Of a DNA stretch of 37,984 nt, positions 25,297-33,603 are shown in pieces. The notes below the pieces were generated by a model. It had not been told where the DNA came from, made no database searches, and worked only from the letters and a program-made list of their open reading frames with translations. This DNA is from Bacteroidota bacterium (GTDB taxonomy: Bacteria > Bacteroidota > Bacteroidia > Chitinophagales > Saprospiraceae), in the NCBI GenBank assembly GCA_017858735.1, contig JAFMBH010000033.1:1-37984 (forward strand), written 5' to 3'. The translations under genes were made by a program, and so were the position numbers. The number at the start of each line of letters is the position of its first letter. The first letter of the stretch is position 1.

Positions 25297-26564
25297 TAAT
25301 TTATGTTTGAACGGTGAATAGGACAAGTCATACAATGAGAACCACCTCTTGCTCTGGATAACTCACTGGAAGGCAATGTAATTATAGTATTTTCAACATC
25401 CCTGGCACTGAGTGTTCCCTCTTCAATTTGTTCCAGGAGTTGATTGGCTGGCAGAATATTGTACCCATGAGCAATGAGGGTTTGTTCCGTTTTAGGATTT
25501 CTATCATAAGCTAAAGCAACGCCAGGTTTTAGGGCTACTAAATTACAGCCATCCGTCCATTGTTCCCGCTCCTGATAAGGAGAGACTCCGCCTCCTGAAT
25601 AAATAAAAACGACTTGCTCATCTATTTCTGAACGCCAGAATGCTGCCAGTGAATAAAATTCTTTCCGGGTGCCATCGTGAGAATAAACGGTAACAGCAAC
25701 GCCCGATCCTTCTGCTACCAGCGGTTTATAGGCAATAACATGATGGCTGTTTATTTGGGTAAACAAAGTGTCAATGTGCATGAACGAGCGATCATTAGGA
25801 ATGCTGACCTTCACCACGTTTTTTACTACCTTTTTTTCAAATAGTACTTTTCGCAATGACTCAATACCATAAGCATTGCTTCGTTCGCTGCAGCCGATAA
25901 GCAAATAATCTGGATGAATCATCATGACGTCACCCCCTTCAATGTGGGCAGATTCGCCTTGTCTTGATGGTGGAAATAGATCAATAATATTTAAATTAAT
26001 GATTTTTTCCTGCTTTCTAAGTTCATCAAATAATGGGTGTACACCAAAAATAAATCGGGATAAATAATTCTCTCTATGTCTTGCTTCCTTTGCTGCTTTG
26101 GTTATGAGCACGTGGTTATTTATGGTTACCGCAATATCCCGGGTAAATATAAAATTTGGAACAGGGTCAAATAAAATATAGTCCTCCTCCTCGACATAGC
26201 CTGTTATGAGCACCTCCTTCAAGGTGTCGTTTGGCATCTTCTTTAAAAGATGCAACATAGAAGTAGGCAGTTCTTCGTGTTGTACCACCCATTCGATCAA
26301 CTTATTTTTTTCAAATTCATTGAGAGAAAGTGAAGTTAATAGTAAATCTTCAACCTCTAAAACATTTTCCTGACCTACAAATGCATGTAAAACCTTCCTG
26401 AAAATGTCGTGTTCTTTTTGCATTAATGGCAAATGAACAATATCATCAAATAGTAGTTCAGCCGAACGTTTGGGTGAAATTCTACTTATTCCTTCGTCGG
26501 GACGATGTATAATAACTTTTTTTAACTCGCCTATTTCATTCGATACTTGAACTTGCTGGATCAT
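25296..26564 (-). CDS. Arginine deiminase family protein
   Basis: This is a probable arginine deiminase (arginine to citrulline plus ammonia) of 422 residues. The N-terminus VSNEIGELKKVIIHRPDEG and LLFDDIVHLPLMQKEHDIF match true deiminases well. Active-site blocks are FTRDIAVTI, HIEGGDVM (Glu and Asp of the pentein core), FMHIDTLFT (His-x-Asp) and the C-terminal nucleophile in RGGSHCMTCPIHR. The second cysteine after the nucleophile differs from the usual CMSMP run but is not expected to abolish activity. Ornithine carbamoyltransferase and carbamate kinase genes are not beside it, so an ATP-yielding ADI pathway is not shown. It leads a minus-strand unit and overlaps the thioesterase start by one base. 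Confidence 0.88.
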   Translation of the reverse strand: MIQQVQVSNEIGELKKVIIHRPDEGISRISPKRSAELLFDDIVHLPLMQKEHDIFRKVLHAFVGQENVLEVEDLLLTSLSLNEFEKNKLIEWVVQHEELPTSMLHLLKKMPNDTLKEVLITGYVEEEDYILFDPVPNFIFTRDIAVTINNHVLITKAAKEARHRENYLSRFIFGVHPLFDELRKQEKIINLNIIDLFPPSRQGESAHIEGGDVMMIHPDYLLIGCSERSNAYGIESLRKVLFEKKVVKNVVKVSIPNDRSFMHIDTLFTQINSHHVIAYKPLVAEGSGVAVTVYSHDGTRKEFYSLAAFWRSEIDEQVVFIYSGGGVSPYQEREQWTDGCNLVALKPGVALAYDRNPKTEQTLIAHGYNILPANQLLEQIEEGTLSARDVENTIITLPSSELSRARGGSHCMTCPIHRSNIN

Positions 26565-26584
26565 TTTAGATTTTTTTCAAAAAA

Positions 26585-26592
26585 CAAATTTA
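26585..26592 (-). promoter_or_regulatory. -7 promoter box for the arginine deiminase unit
   Basis: An exact TAAATTTG (TAnnTTTG) on the minus strand ends 20 bases before the deiminase ATG. No convincing TTG lies 19-21 bases further upstream, so this is a half-supported promoter. Confidence 0.5.
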
Positions 26593-26683
26593 ACTTTTAA
26601 AGCGCAATATACCTTTATTCAGTACTTGAAGTTTTCTTTCTTTTTAACTAAATTGCACGCTTTACCTTTATTTAACGCCCGAT

Positions 26684-27670
26684 ATGGATAACAATCAAGA
26701 TATTTCTGTTCTTTCTGCATCACAGTCGTTCTGGCGGAAACCGGAGGGAGTTACCGGATTAATATTTCTTATTGGTCTTTTGGCTGGATTAGGTTTTTTA
26801 ACCTTCGTTTTCCTACCTGCTCTCATTGGTTTTATTACTCAGCCAATACCTTTAACATTGCTGGTTTTATTGACGATGATTACCGCTTATGCGCTCATAG
26901 ACCCTTCTACCAGAAAGTCACTATGGTTCATCTATAAAAATACTATGCGCTGGATAACCAGTTTTTTTGTTAAAATTGATCCCATAAGTATTTTGAATAA
27001 ATATCTCGCTGAGTTGAGTGCAAATCTCGATAATTTAAAGAAACAGTCCGCAAAGTTGAGAGGGCAAATGCACAAAATGAAAGAGTTGATTCATAATAAT
27101 GAATTACTCATTAAGCAAAATTTAGCAGAAGCGCAAACCGCCCGATTGAATGATCAACAAACCGATTTAATTGTTAAATCTAGGAAAGCCGGTCGTTTAC
27201 AAGAATCAAATTTACGATTAGAGGCTCTATATCAGAAAATGGTGGTGCTCTATCAAATATTAACCAGAATGTTTGACAATTCTACCATTTTATACGAAGA
27301 CATTAATGATCAGATTTTGATTAAAGAACAAGAACAAAAGGCTGTTCACGCAACACATAATGCCATGCAGTCGGCCAGGAGTATTATCAAAGGTAATCCG
27401 GACAAAAGAGCTTTATTCGATACTGCGATGGAGGCTGTCGCCGAGGATGTGGGTAACAAAATGGGCGAATTAGAGCGCTTTATGCATGCTTCAAATAATT
27501 TTATGAATGCCATAGATTTGCAAAATGGCGTTTTTGAAGAATCTGGTCTCAAGTTATTGGAGGAGTGGGAAAAAGAAGCGGGAACGCTTATTCTGGGAAA
27601 ACAAAATGATCAATTATTGAAACCTGAAATATTGTCTCAAACGAATCAATATGATAAACTTTTTGATTAA
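26684..27670 (+). CDS. Membrane-anchored coiled-coil protein of unknown function
   Basis: I do not recognise a family. The 328-residue product begins with a short polar stretch. Two hydrophobic helices follow (GLIFLIGLLAGLGFLTFVFL and PLTLLVLLTMITAYALI, residues ~24-73), then a mostly helical, charged C-terminal two-thirds with coiled-coil character. This includes ELSANLDNLKKQSAKLRGQM, KELIHNNELLIKQNLAEAQT and EEWEKEAGTLILGKQND. The helical part loosely resembles PspA/IM30 proteins but has an N-terminal membrane anchor they lack, so the comparison is weak. It is followed after one base by a secreted M20 amidohydrolase, so the two are co-transcribed. The upstream spacer has two near-boxes TACCTTTA but no exact one. 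Confidence 0.75.
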   Translation: MDNNQDISVLSASQSFWRKPEGVTGLIFLIGLLAGLGFLTFVFLPALIGFITQPIPLTLLVLLTMITAYALIDPSTRKSLWFIYKNTMRWITSFFVKIDPISILNKYLAELSANLDNLKKQSAKLRGQMHKMKELIHNNELLIKQNLAEAQTARLNDQQTDLIVKSRKAGRLQESNLRLEALYQKMVVLYQILTRMFDNSTILYEDINDQILIKEQEQKAVHATHNAMQSARSIIKGNPDKRALFDTAMEAVAEDVGNKMGELERFMHASNNFMNAIDLQNGVFEESGLKLLEEWEKEAGTLILGKQNDQLLKPEILSQTNQYDKLFD

Positions 27671-27671
27671 C

Positions 27672-29138
27672 ATGAATATCAAGACTACCTTATTATTTCT
27701 TGTATTCGCTGGCATTAATTTAAATGCACAGCATACGGGACTATCTGCTACCGAAAAAGTAGTGGTACAACACATAGATAAAAATAAAGCGCAATATGAA
27801 AAGACTTCCTTAGCTATCTGGGAGTTAGCTGAATTGGGCTTTCAAGAAGATAAAAGTACGTTGTTACTCCAAAATTTACTTAAAGATAATGGTTTCAACG
27901 TAGTATCGGGTCAAGAGGGTATGTCCACCGCTTTTATCGCAGAATTCGGTGAAGGAAAACCTATCATTGGTTTTCTCGCTGAGTATGACGCTTTGCCTGG
28001 ATTATCTCAAAAAGTATCTGCAAATATGGAACCTTTTGAGGAAAGGGCGCCTGGTCATGCTTGTGGACATCACCTTTTTGGAACAGGGTCTGCCGCAGCA
28101 GCCATCGCTTTGAAAGATTGGATGATTAAAGAGAAGATTAAAGGTACCATCAGGGTCTATGGAACGCCTGCCGAAGAAGGTGGTGGTGGCAAGGTTTTTA
28201 TGGCAAGAGGTGGTCTATTAGACGATGTCGATGCGGTGCTTACCTGGCACCCTGCCAGTAGAAATGATGCAAGTGCAGAATCTTCTTTAGCGATTGTTTC
28301 CGCAAAGTTCACTTTCAAAGGCGTTTCCGCTCACGCTGCTATGGCGCCATGGAGAGGTAGAAGTGCGCTCGATGGGGTGGAGGCTATGAACGATATGGTA
28401 AATATGATGAGGGAACATGTGGAACCCGACGCAAGGATTCATTACGCGATTACCAATGGTTCTATGGCTCCCAATGTGGTTCCTGCAAAAGCCGAGGTTT
28501 ATTATATTGTGCGACATCCTGAAGTGAAAGAGGTGATTCGGCTGTTTGAAAGGGTGAAAAAATGTGCCCAGGGCGCAGCAATAGGTACCGAAACTGAGGT
28601 GTCAGAAGAAATAGTTTCTGGTTATTATAATATTTTGATAAATGAGACTTTGTCAAATCTGATGTTTAATAAGTTATCTAAAATTGGTGGGGTTGCTTAT
28701 TCCCCCCAGGAAAGAGCCTTCGCAGAAGAATTGATAAGTTCTTTTCCTCCAGCCGATTATAAACCTGAAGATGCTTTGAAAATAGAGAAATTTAGAGTAG
28801 AAGAAAGAGGAGGTCCCGCTTCTTCCGATGTTGGGGATGTTAGTTGGGTAACGCCCACTGCCTCTATAGCCGCAGCAACCTGGGTGCCTGGTACCGTCGC
28901 TCATAGTTGGCAGGCAGTGGCTTCAGGGGGTTCGTCTATTGGTGTGAGTGGTATGCTGGTGGCTGCAAAAACAATGGCTATTTCTGCTATGGAACTTTTT
29001 ACAAATCCTGCAATGCTGCAAAAAGCCAAAGAAGAAAAACTAAAAAGAACCGGGGCAGCTTTTAAATATAAATCCCTGGTTGGTGACAGATTACCTCCAT
29101 TTAATTTTATGAGTGGAAATGATCCGAGAAAAAATTGA
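27672..29138 (+). CDS. Secreted M20-family amidohydrolase (AbgB-like)
   Basis: This 488-residue zinc-dependent amidohydrolase has a signal peptide ending NLNAQ, so it is periplasmic or secreted. The metal-binding blocks are GHACGHHLFGTG (His-x-Cys plus His), the catalytic/ligand pair PAEEGGGG, and LTWHPAS. The lid or dimerisation domain starts around VSAKFTFKGVSAHAAMAPWRGRSALD, and SDVGDVSWVTP carries late active-site residues. The order and length agree best with the p-aminobenzoyl-glutamate hydrolase B/IAA-amino-acid hydrolase branch, which cleaves N-acyl amino acids. An exported version is unlike cytoplasmic AbgB and suggests scavenging of extracellular conjugates. The start at 27672 is chosen, one base after the preceding stop, because it begins the signal peptide directly. 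Confidence 0.9.
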   Translation: MNIKTTLLFLVFAGINLNAQHTGLSATEKVVVQHIDKNKAQYEKTSLAIWELAELGFQEDKSTLLLQNLLKDNGFNVVSGQEGMSTAFIAEFGEGKPIIGFLAEYDALPGLSQKVSANMEPFEERAPGHACGHHLFGTGSAAAAIALKDWMIKEKIKGTIRVYGTPAEEGGGGKVFMARGGLLDDVDAVLTWHPASRNDASAESSLAIVSAKFTFKGVSAHAAMAPWRGRSALDGVEAMNDMVNMMREHVEPDARIHYAITNGSMAPNVVPAKAEVYYIVRHPEVKEVIRLFERVKKCAQGAAIGTETEVSEEIVSGYYNILINETLSNLMFNKLSKIGGVAYSPQERAFAEELISSFPPADYKPEDALKIEKFRVEERGGPASSDVGDVSWVTPTASIAAATWVPGTVAHSWQAVASGGSSIGVSGMLVAAKTMAISAMELFTNPAMLQKAKEEKLKRTGAAFKYKSLVGDRLPPFNFMSGNDPRKN

Positions 29139-29180
29139 TTCTTGCACACCAATTGTTTACTGTTTTGTCGTTATATCATT

Positions 29181-29705
29181 ATGAAGAATCAAGTAGTTGT
29201 TTTTATTGTTTTGTGCCTGTCGGCAAATATTTCTTTTGCTCAATCTTATAATACTACCGCAGGGGTTAGATTGGGGACCGAGTGGGGTCTATCTGTTAAA
29301 CAAAGGTTATATGAATCGTGGACGGCTGAAGCCATTTTACAGACAAATAGAAAGCAAAATGAAACGGCTTTAACCTTTCTTGCTGTCGATCATAAGGCCA
29401 TTCTCTCCAGAAGATTTAATTTGTTTTTTGGTGGTGGAGTACGTTTGCCTCTGCAGAATAATGAAAATGCCTTGAGGGAAGATGGTTTTGGCGTCGTTGG
29501 TGCCGCAGGTCTGGAATTTACTTTCGCTAAATTGAATTTCACCTGGGATTATTTACCTGTTTTAATTCCTTCTTCTTTTTCCTTTAGAATGCAATCTGCC
29601 ATGTCTATTCGCTATGTTTTTCAAAAAAGAGACAAATTCTCCTGGGAAAAGAAAAATAAAAAGATATTCTCTTTGCCAAATTTGAAAAAAAATCAAAAAA
29701 AATAA
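29181..29705 (+). CDS. Small outer-membrane-beta-barrel-like protein, unknown
   Basis: This 174-residue protein has a clean signal peptide (MKNQVVVFIVLCLSANISFA, cut before Q). The mature part has alternating strands typical of small eight-stranded barrels (TTAGVRLGTEWGLSVKQ, RRFNLFFGGGVRLPL, GVVGAAGLEFTFAKLNFTWDY, FRMQSAMSIRYVF). A lysine-rich tail follows the last strand, which is unusual for barrels, since the last residue is normally aromatic. The ATG at 29181 is chosen because it begins the signal peptide; earlier in-frame starts give no sensible N-terminus. The 42-base gap after the M20 gene suggests the same transcript, and tRNA-His follows 35 bases after the stop. Function unknown. 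Confidence 0.75.
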   Translation: MKNQVVVFIVLCLSANISFAQSYNTTAGVRLGTEWGLSVKQRLYESWTAEAILQTNRKQNETALTFLAVDHKAILSRRFNLFFGGGVRLPLQNNENALREDGFGVVGAAGLEFTFAKLNFTWDYLPVLIPSSFSFRMQSAMSIRYVFQKRDKFSWEKKNKKIFSLPNLKKNQKK

Positions 29706-29714
29706 ATATATTTG
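29681..29714 (+). promoter_or_regulatory. Promoter for tRNA-His
   Basis: TATATTTG (exact TAnnTTTG) at 29707-29714 is preceded 22 bases upstream by TTTG at 29681-29684, close to the usual spacing. The predicted start is near 29720, leaving a 5' leader of about 20 bases for RNase P to remove. The box begins just past the preceding gene's stop and the -33 element lies inside that gene's 3' end. Confidence 0.65.
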
Positions 29715-29740
29715 CGTCGCTATCGAAAGATAACATAAAT

Positions 29741-29815
29741 GGTGATTGTAGCTCAGTCGGTTAGAGCGCCAGTTTGTGGCTCTGGAGGCCGCCGGTTCGA
29801 ATCCGGTCTTTCACC
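29741..29815 (+). tRNA. tRNA-His (anticodon GTG)
   Basis: This is a full cloverleaf with D arm GCTC/GAGC, anticodon loop TTGTGGC giving GTG, a five-base variable loop, and T arm with TTCGAAT. The base before the acceptor stem is G and the discriminator is C, the G-1:C73 pair diagnostic of tRNA-His. No CCA is encoded. Pairs 5-68, 6-67 and 31-39 read as T-T, an unusually weak acceptor stem. It lies between the small outer-membrane protein gene and a terminator. Confidence 0.93.
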
Positions 29816-29816
29816 C

Positions 29817-29850
29817 AAAGGGAAATTATTCTATAGTTTCCCTTTTTCTT
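29817..29850 (+). terminator. Intrinsic terminator of tRNA-His, overlapping the end of the opposite gene
   Basis: A perfect 9-bp inverted repeat (29817-29825 with 29837-29845, 11-base loop) is followed by a T-rich tail (TTTTTCTTTT, counting from the stem). It begins two bases after the tRNA. The loop and right arm contain the stop and last codons of the acetoacetyl-CoA synthetase gene on the minus strand. Confidence 0.8.
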
Positions 29851-31769
29851 TTCCATTCCATATATAATTCAATGAGTTCATCCCAGGATGCTGGGTTTCT
29901 TAATGATTCTTTACTAAGTAAATATTTAGGATGTTCTCCCTCAAAGAGTTTTTTCACTGGTAGTTCTATTTTTTTTCCGCTCAAGTTGTAGGGAATTTCT
30001 TTCAATACATGTATTTCGTCAGGGCAATGTCTTGGTGAATAATCCTCTTTTAAGGTCTGATGGATTTGTTTCTTTAATGGTTCGTCTAAAGTGATTTCTT
30101 CACATAAACAAACAAAAAGCACTAATTTGGATTCCGTTAAACCTGTTTTGATATGGATGATTAACCCGTCGGTAATATTAGAAATCCTTTGAAGCGATCG
30201 ATAAATTTCAGCCGTTCCAATCCTAATGCCATATTTATTTAAAGTGGCATCGGAGCGACCGGAAATGATGACTCCTCCTTGCTGCGTAATGGTTACCCAA
30301 TCTCCATGACACCAAAACCCACTAAATTTTTCGTAATAACTGCGTTTAATTTTTGATTGATCATCGTCTCCCCAAAATCCAAGGGGCATGGAAGGCATTG
30401 CCTTTGTAATAACCAATTCTCCTTCAATATCTATTTGCTTTTCTCCGGTTTCATTGTATGAAAAAACAGCCGCGCCTAAACATCTTGCTTGAATTTGCCC
30501 CTTTATAATTGGTTTTAATGAACAACCTCCAACAAATGCGGTGCATACGTCTGTTCCACCACTCATTGAAATTAAAGGTATTTTATGAAGAAAAGATTTT
30601 TCCACAAAATCAAAATGTTCAACGGAAAGAGGAGATCCGGTAGAACTTATGGTTCTTAAGGCCGATAAATTATATAAATAACCTGGTTGTAAGTTTTTTT
30701 GAGAAATAGCCGTCAAATAAGAGGGGCTGGTCCCAAAATGATTCGTACCTGTCTTTTCAGCCAGCTTCCAGAGAATTTGTTCATCGGGATAGGTAGGATT
30801 ACCATTATACATTACTGGTATGGCGCCGACAATAAAGGCAGATTGTAAAAAATTCCACATCATCCAGCCAGTACTCGTGTACCAAAAGTATTTGTCACCT
30901 TTTTTTACTTCATTATGAAGGGCTAAATATTTTAAATGTTCTAATAAAATGCCACCTTGTCTATGAATAATGGCTTTGGGTTTTCCTGTTGTTCCAGAGG
31001 AGAACAAAATATATATGGGATGATTAAAGGATAATGGTTCGAAGGTAAGTTCCTCCTTTTGATATAAATCCTGGATATCATTCCAACGTACTTCCCCGGA
31101 TTCAAGGGGAAAGTTACTTTCTGAAATCCATATTATTGATTTAATAGATGGTATCCGTGCGCGAATTTTTCTTACTTGCTCCGTTTTGTCAAATAATTTC
31201 CCTCCGTATTGATAGTGTGAAACAGCGAGTAAAAAGCTGGGTTCAATAGCGCTGAATCTTTCTTCAATAGCTAATTTTCCGAATTCAGGAGAACAACTGC
31301 TCCAGATGGCGCCGATACCATTGGCTGCAAAAAAACCATAGGAAGCTTCTGGCTGGTGTGGTAATATGGCAGCTATTCTATCTCCTTGTTCGCAGCCATT
31401 TATTTTAAAAAAAGTCTGTATTGCCGCTGTTTGCTGTTTCATTTCCATCCAGGAAATAGCCCTTATGGGTTCAGTTTCAGATTGGTAATATAGGGCAGGT
31501 TGGTCTTCACTGAAATGTCTGAAAACGTGTTCGGCATAATTTAATGTCATACCTGAAAACCAACTTTTTTCTTGTAGCTCTTCTCCCGTTAATACCTTTT
31601 CTGATGGGTGGTGAATGATTATATCGAAATAAGTTAGAAGACTTACCCAGAAAATTTCTGTATTATTTATAGACCATTGCCATAAAGACTCGTAATCGGT
31701 AAAAATTTCGCTAACGAGATTTTCAATGTAATATTTGAATTGAGCTAAATTAGAAGGTTCATTTTTCAT
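29826..31769 (-). CDS. Acetoacetate-CoA ligase (acetoacetyl-CoA synthetase)
   Basis: This enzyme activates acetoacetate with ATP and CoA, feeding ketone bodies or polyhydroxybutyrate products into lipid metabolism. It has 647 residues of the ANL superfamily, the length of known AACS enzymes. The acyl-activating motifs are ILFSSGTTGKPKAIIHRQGG (P-loop, ~255-275), the AACS-type DKYFWYTSTGWMMWN and HFGTSPSYL, and the late GFWCHGDWVTI and SGRSDATLNKYGIRIGTAEIYR with KIELPVKKL near the end. The N-terminal AACS region (WFSGMTLNYAEHVFRH) is also present. The start at 31769 overlaps the lptE stop by one base (TAATG), so translation is coupled to lptE. It is the last gene of the miaB-EBP-lptE unit, which is not an obvious home for it. 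Confidence 0.92.
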   Translation of the reverse strand: MKNEPSNLAQFKYYIENLVSEIFTDYESLWQWSINNTEIFWVSLLTYFDIIIHHPSEKVLTGEELQEKSWFSGMTLNYAEHVFRHFSEDQPALYYQSETEPIRAISWMEMKQQTAAIQTFFKINGCEQGDRIAAILPHQPEASYGFFAANGIGAIWSSCSPEFGKLAIEERFSAIEPSFLLAVSHYQYGGKLFDKTEQVRKIRARIPSIKSIIWISESNFPLESGEVRWNDIQDLYQKEELTFEPLSFNHPIYILFSSGTTGKPKAIIHRQGGILLEHLKYLALHNEVKKGDKYFWYTSTGWMMWNFLQSAFIVGAIPVMYNGNPTYPDEQILWKLAEKTGTNHFGTSPSYLTAISQKNLQPGYLYNLSALRTISSTGSPLSVEHFDFVEKSFLHKIPLISMSGGTDVCTAFVGGCSLKPIIKGQIQARCLGAAVFSYNETGEKQIDIEGELVITKAMPSMPLGFWGDDDQSKIKRSYYEKFSGFWCHGDWVTITQQGGVIISGRSDATLNKYGIRIGTAEIYRSLQRISNITDGLIIHIKTGLTESKLVLFVCLCEEITLDEPLKKQIHQTLKEDYSPRHCPDEIHVLKEIPYNLSGKKIELPVKKLFEGEHPKYLLSKESLRNPASWDELIELYMEWKRKRETIE

Positions 31770-32281
31770 TACCAATTTGAAAATGCAGCATTGAATATAT
31801 CTTCCATAATTTGTTTGCTAATTGCTTTATTTGCGGCTTCCTGTACTGAGGAAAAATCGATGGCACTACTGAAATCGTAAAAAAAAGAAAAATTCTTTTG
31901 CCATATTTCAGTGTTCTTCCTGTTGTTAAAATAGGAAATGGCCAAAGTAATGGTTAATCTGTTTATGGCGGTACTTTCTCCCGTTCGTGGTGCCTCAGCC
32001 GTGATACGATAATCTACTAAGGTGCCTCTAAATTCTATATCTGGTTCTTCTTCGCTAAGAACTAATCGGGATTCAGCTCGTACCTTATCTTTCAGATCTT
32101 CTGTAAGTCTCTGGGAAAGAGAGGGTAAGGCATTTTCTGCATTGTTTGTAAAGTTCGGAATGTAAAAAGTTTTTAATTCAGGGTCTAAGGTAGCGCCAGA
32201 CAGGGAAATGGTGCAACTTTGAAATATGGAGACCATAATAAGAAGGCAAAGGGTTAGAAAACCCACAAGTTTTAGTTTCAT
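31769..32281 (-). CDS. lptE: LptE-family LPS-assembly lipoprotein
   Basis: This is a 170-residue outer-membrane lipoprotein with a lipobox at FQSC (Cys23). LptE plugs the LptD barrel and guides lipopolysaccharide to the cell surface. The Bacteroidota form is recognisable by the first strand TFYIPNFTNNAENALPSLSQRLTEDLKDKV, the DIEFRGTLVDYRI strand and the C-terminal helix (ANKAISKQIMEDIFNAAFSNW). The start overlaps the sigma-54 activator stop as ATGA (4 bases), and the stop overlaps the next gene by one base. This gene is often found behind miaB and a sigma-54 activator in Bacteroidota (recalled, not checked), which strengthens the call. Confidence 0.88.
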   Translation of the reverse strand: MKLKLVGFLTLCLLIMVSIFQSCTISLSGATLDPELKTFYIPNFTNNAENALPSLSQRLTEDLKDKVRAESRLVLSEEEPDIEFRGTLVDYRITAEAPRTGESTAINRLTITLAISYFNNRKNTEIWQKNFSFFYDFSSAIDFSSVQEAANKAISKQIMEDIFNAAFSNW

Positions 32282-33603
32282 TCCAGATCATATTGTTTTA
32301 TCTTACGATAAAGGGTTCTTTCAGATATTCCTAATTCTAGTGCAGCCTCTTTTCTTCTTCCTTTAAATTTTTTAAGAGCTTTAAGAATTAAAATTTTCTC
32401 CTGATCATCCATTCTTAGGCTTTCATCCATTACCTCTGCATTACCAAAATTAGACGGTCTATTGGTCATATTGGGCTGCAGAATAAATGGTTTTGTCGTG
32501 CTCATATCCTGAAAATTTTCGTCCAAAGAGTACTCATTTCCCATTTTAGAGGGTAGGGGAGTAACGAATGGTTTTTCATGAAATGATTCGTTAGGATTAG
32601 AAACATTGCTCAAATGATTTATATCTTCTAAGGTTTTTAGCTGATTTATATCTTTAACCTGTAAATCGTTGTTTCTAATGATTTCGAAAATGAGGCCTTT
32701 TAAATCTGTCAAATCCTTTTTCATATCGAAAAGTACTTTATACAGAATTTCGCGCTCCTGAAAACCAGAACCATCAAAATTTCCCTTATCTTTTGAAGCG
32801 ACGGGCAGATTCCTTTCACCCAATGTTGGTACAATGTCTATTAACTTTTCATAACCGATCATTCTTTCCTCAGTCATTACAGAGACTTTTTCCGCTACAT
32901 TTTTGAGCTCTCTGATATTTCCAGGCCATGCATACTGCTGAAGAAGATGGATGGCGTTATCGTCTAATTGTATGGGAGGCGTCCTATATTTTTCACTGAA
33001 ATTAACGGTAAACCTTCTAAATAACATATAAATGTCTTCAGGTCTTTCCCTTAAGGCGGGCACCTGAATAGTCACCGAGTTTAGTCTGTAAAATAGGTCC
33101 TCCCTAAATTTACTTCTTTTTATGCTTTCAGCCAAATTTACATTCGTTGCAGCAATGATGCGCACGTTAGTTTTGAGGACATTACTGGAACCGACTCTTA
33201 TAAACTCACCACTTTCCAGTACTCTTAACAGATAAGCTTGCGTGTCAAGAGGCAACTCACCGATTTCATCTAAAAAAATAGTGCCTCCATCATAAGTTTC
33301 AAAATACCCTTTTCTATCGCCAACGGCGCCCGTAAAAGCACCTTTTTCATGTCCGAATAATTCTGAATTTATGGTTCCCTCTGGAATGGCTCCACAATTT
33401 ATTGCGATAAATTTTTGATGTTTTCTTGCACTTAGACCATGAATAATTTTTGAAAACACTTCCTTTCCAACGCCACTTTCACCAGTTATCAGGGTGCTTA
33501 AATCAGTCGATGCTACTCTTACCGCTGTATTTAATGCCCTGTCGAGTAGAGGAGAATGACCAATTATGCCATAACGTTGCTTTATGGATTGAAGATTTTC
33601 CAT
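32278..33603 (-). CDS. Sigma-54-interacting AAA+ transcription activator without receiver domain
   Basis: This is an RpoN-dependent enhancer-binding protein of 441 residues. The AAA+ domain takes up residues ~10-250: Walker A GESGVGKE (41-48), the sigma-54-contact GAFTGA loop (88-93), Walker B GGTIFLDEIGE (107-117), and sensor II in the AWPGNIRELKN region. There is no N-terminal receiver, PAS or GAF domain, so activity is not set by a visible signal domain. A long poorly conserved linker (~270-395) leads to a Fis-type helix-turn-helix (RRKEAALELGISERTLYRKI). It starts directly after the miaB stop (TAAATG) and overlaps lptE. Its targets are unknown. Confidence 0.93.
   Translation of the reverse strand: MENLQSIKQRYGIIGHSPLLDRALNTAVRVASTDLSTLITGESGVGKEVFSKIIHGLSARKHQKFIAINCGAIPEGTINSELFGHEKGAFTGAVGDRKGYFETYDGGTIFLDEIGELPLDTQAYLLRVLESGEFIRVGSSNVLKTNVRIIAATNVNLAESIKRSKFREDLFYRLNSVTIQVPALRERPEDIYMLFRRFTVNFSEKYRTPPIQLDDNAIHLLQQYAWPGNIRELKNVAEKVSVMTEERMIGYEKLIDIVPTLGERNLPVASKDKGNFDGSGFQEREILYKVLFDMKKDLTDLKGLIFEIIRNNDLQVKDINQLKTLEDINHLSNVSNPNESFHEKPFVTPLPSKMGNEYSLDENFQDMSTTKPFILQPNMTNRPSNFGNAEVMDESLRMDDQEKILILKALKKFKGRRKEAALELGISERTLYRKIKQYDLE

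Noticed and set aside
26600-26680. Two similar tracts (TATACCTTTATTC and TTTACCTTTATTT) as an operator repeat
   Set aside because: The shared core is short and AT-rich, with no symmetry; it may be two weak promoter boxes or chance.
29681-29850. tRNA-His as an integration site for a mobile element
   Set aside because: No integrase, no direct repeat of the tRNA 3' end and no foreign gene content were seen on either side.
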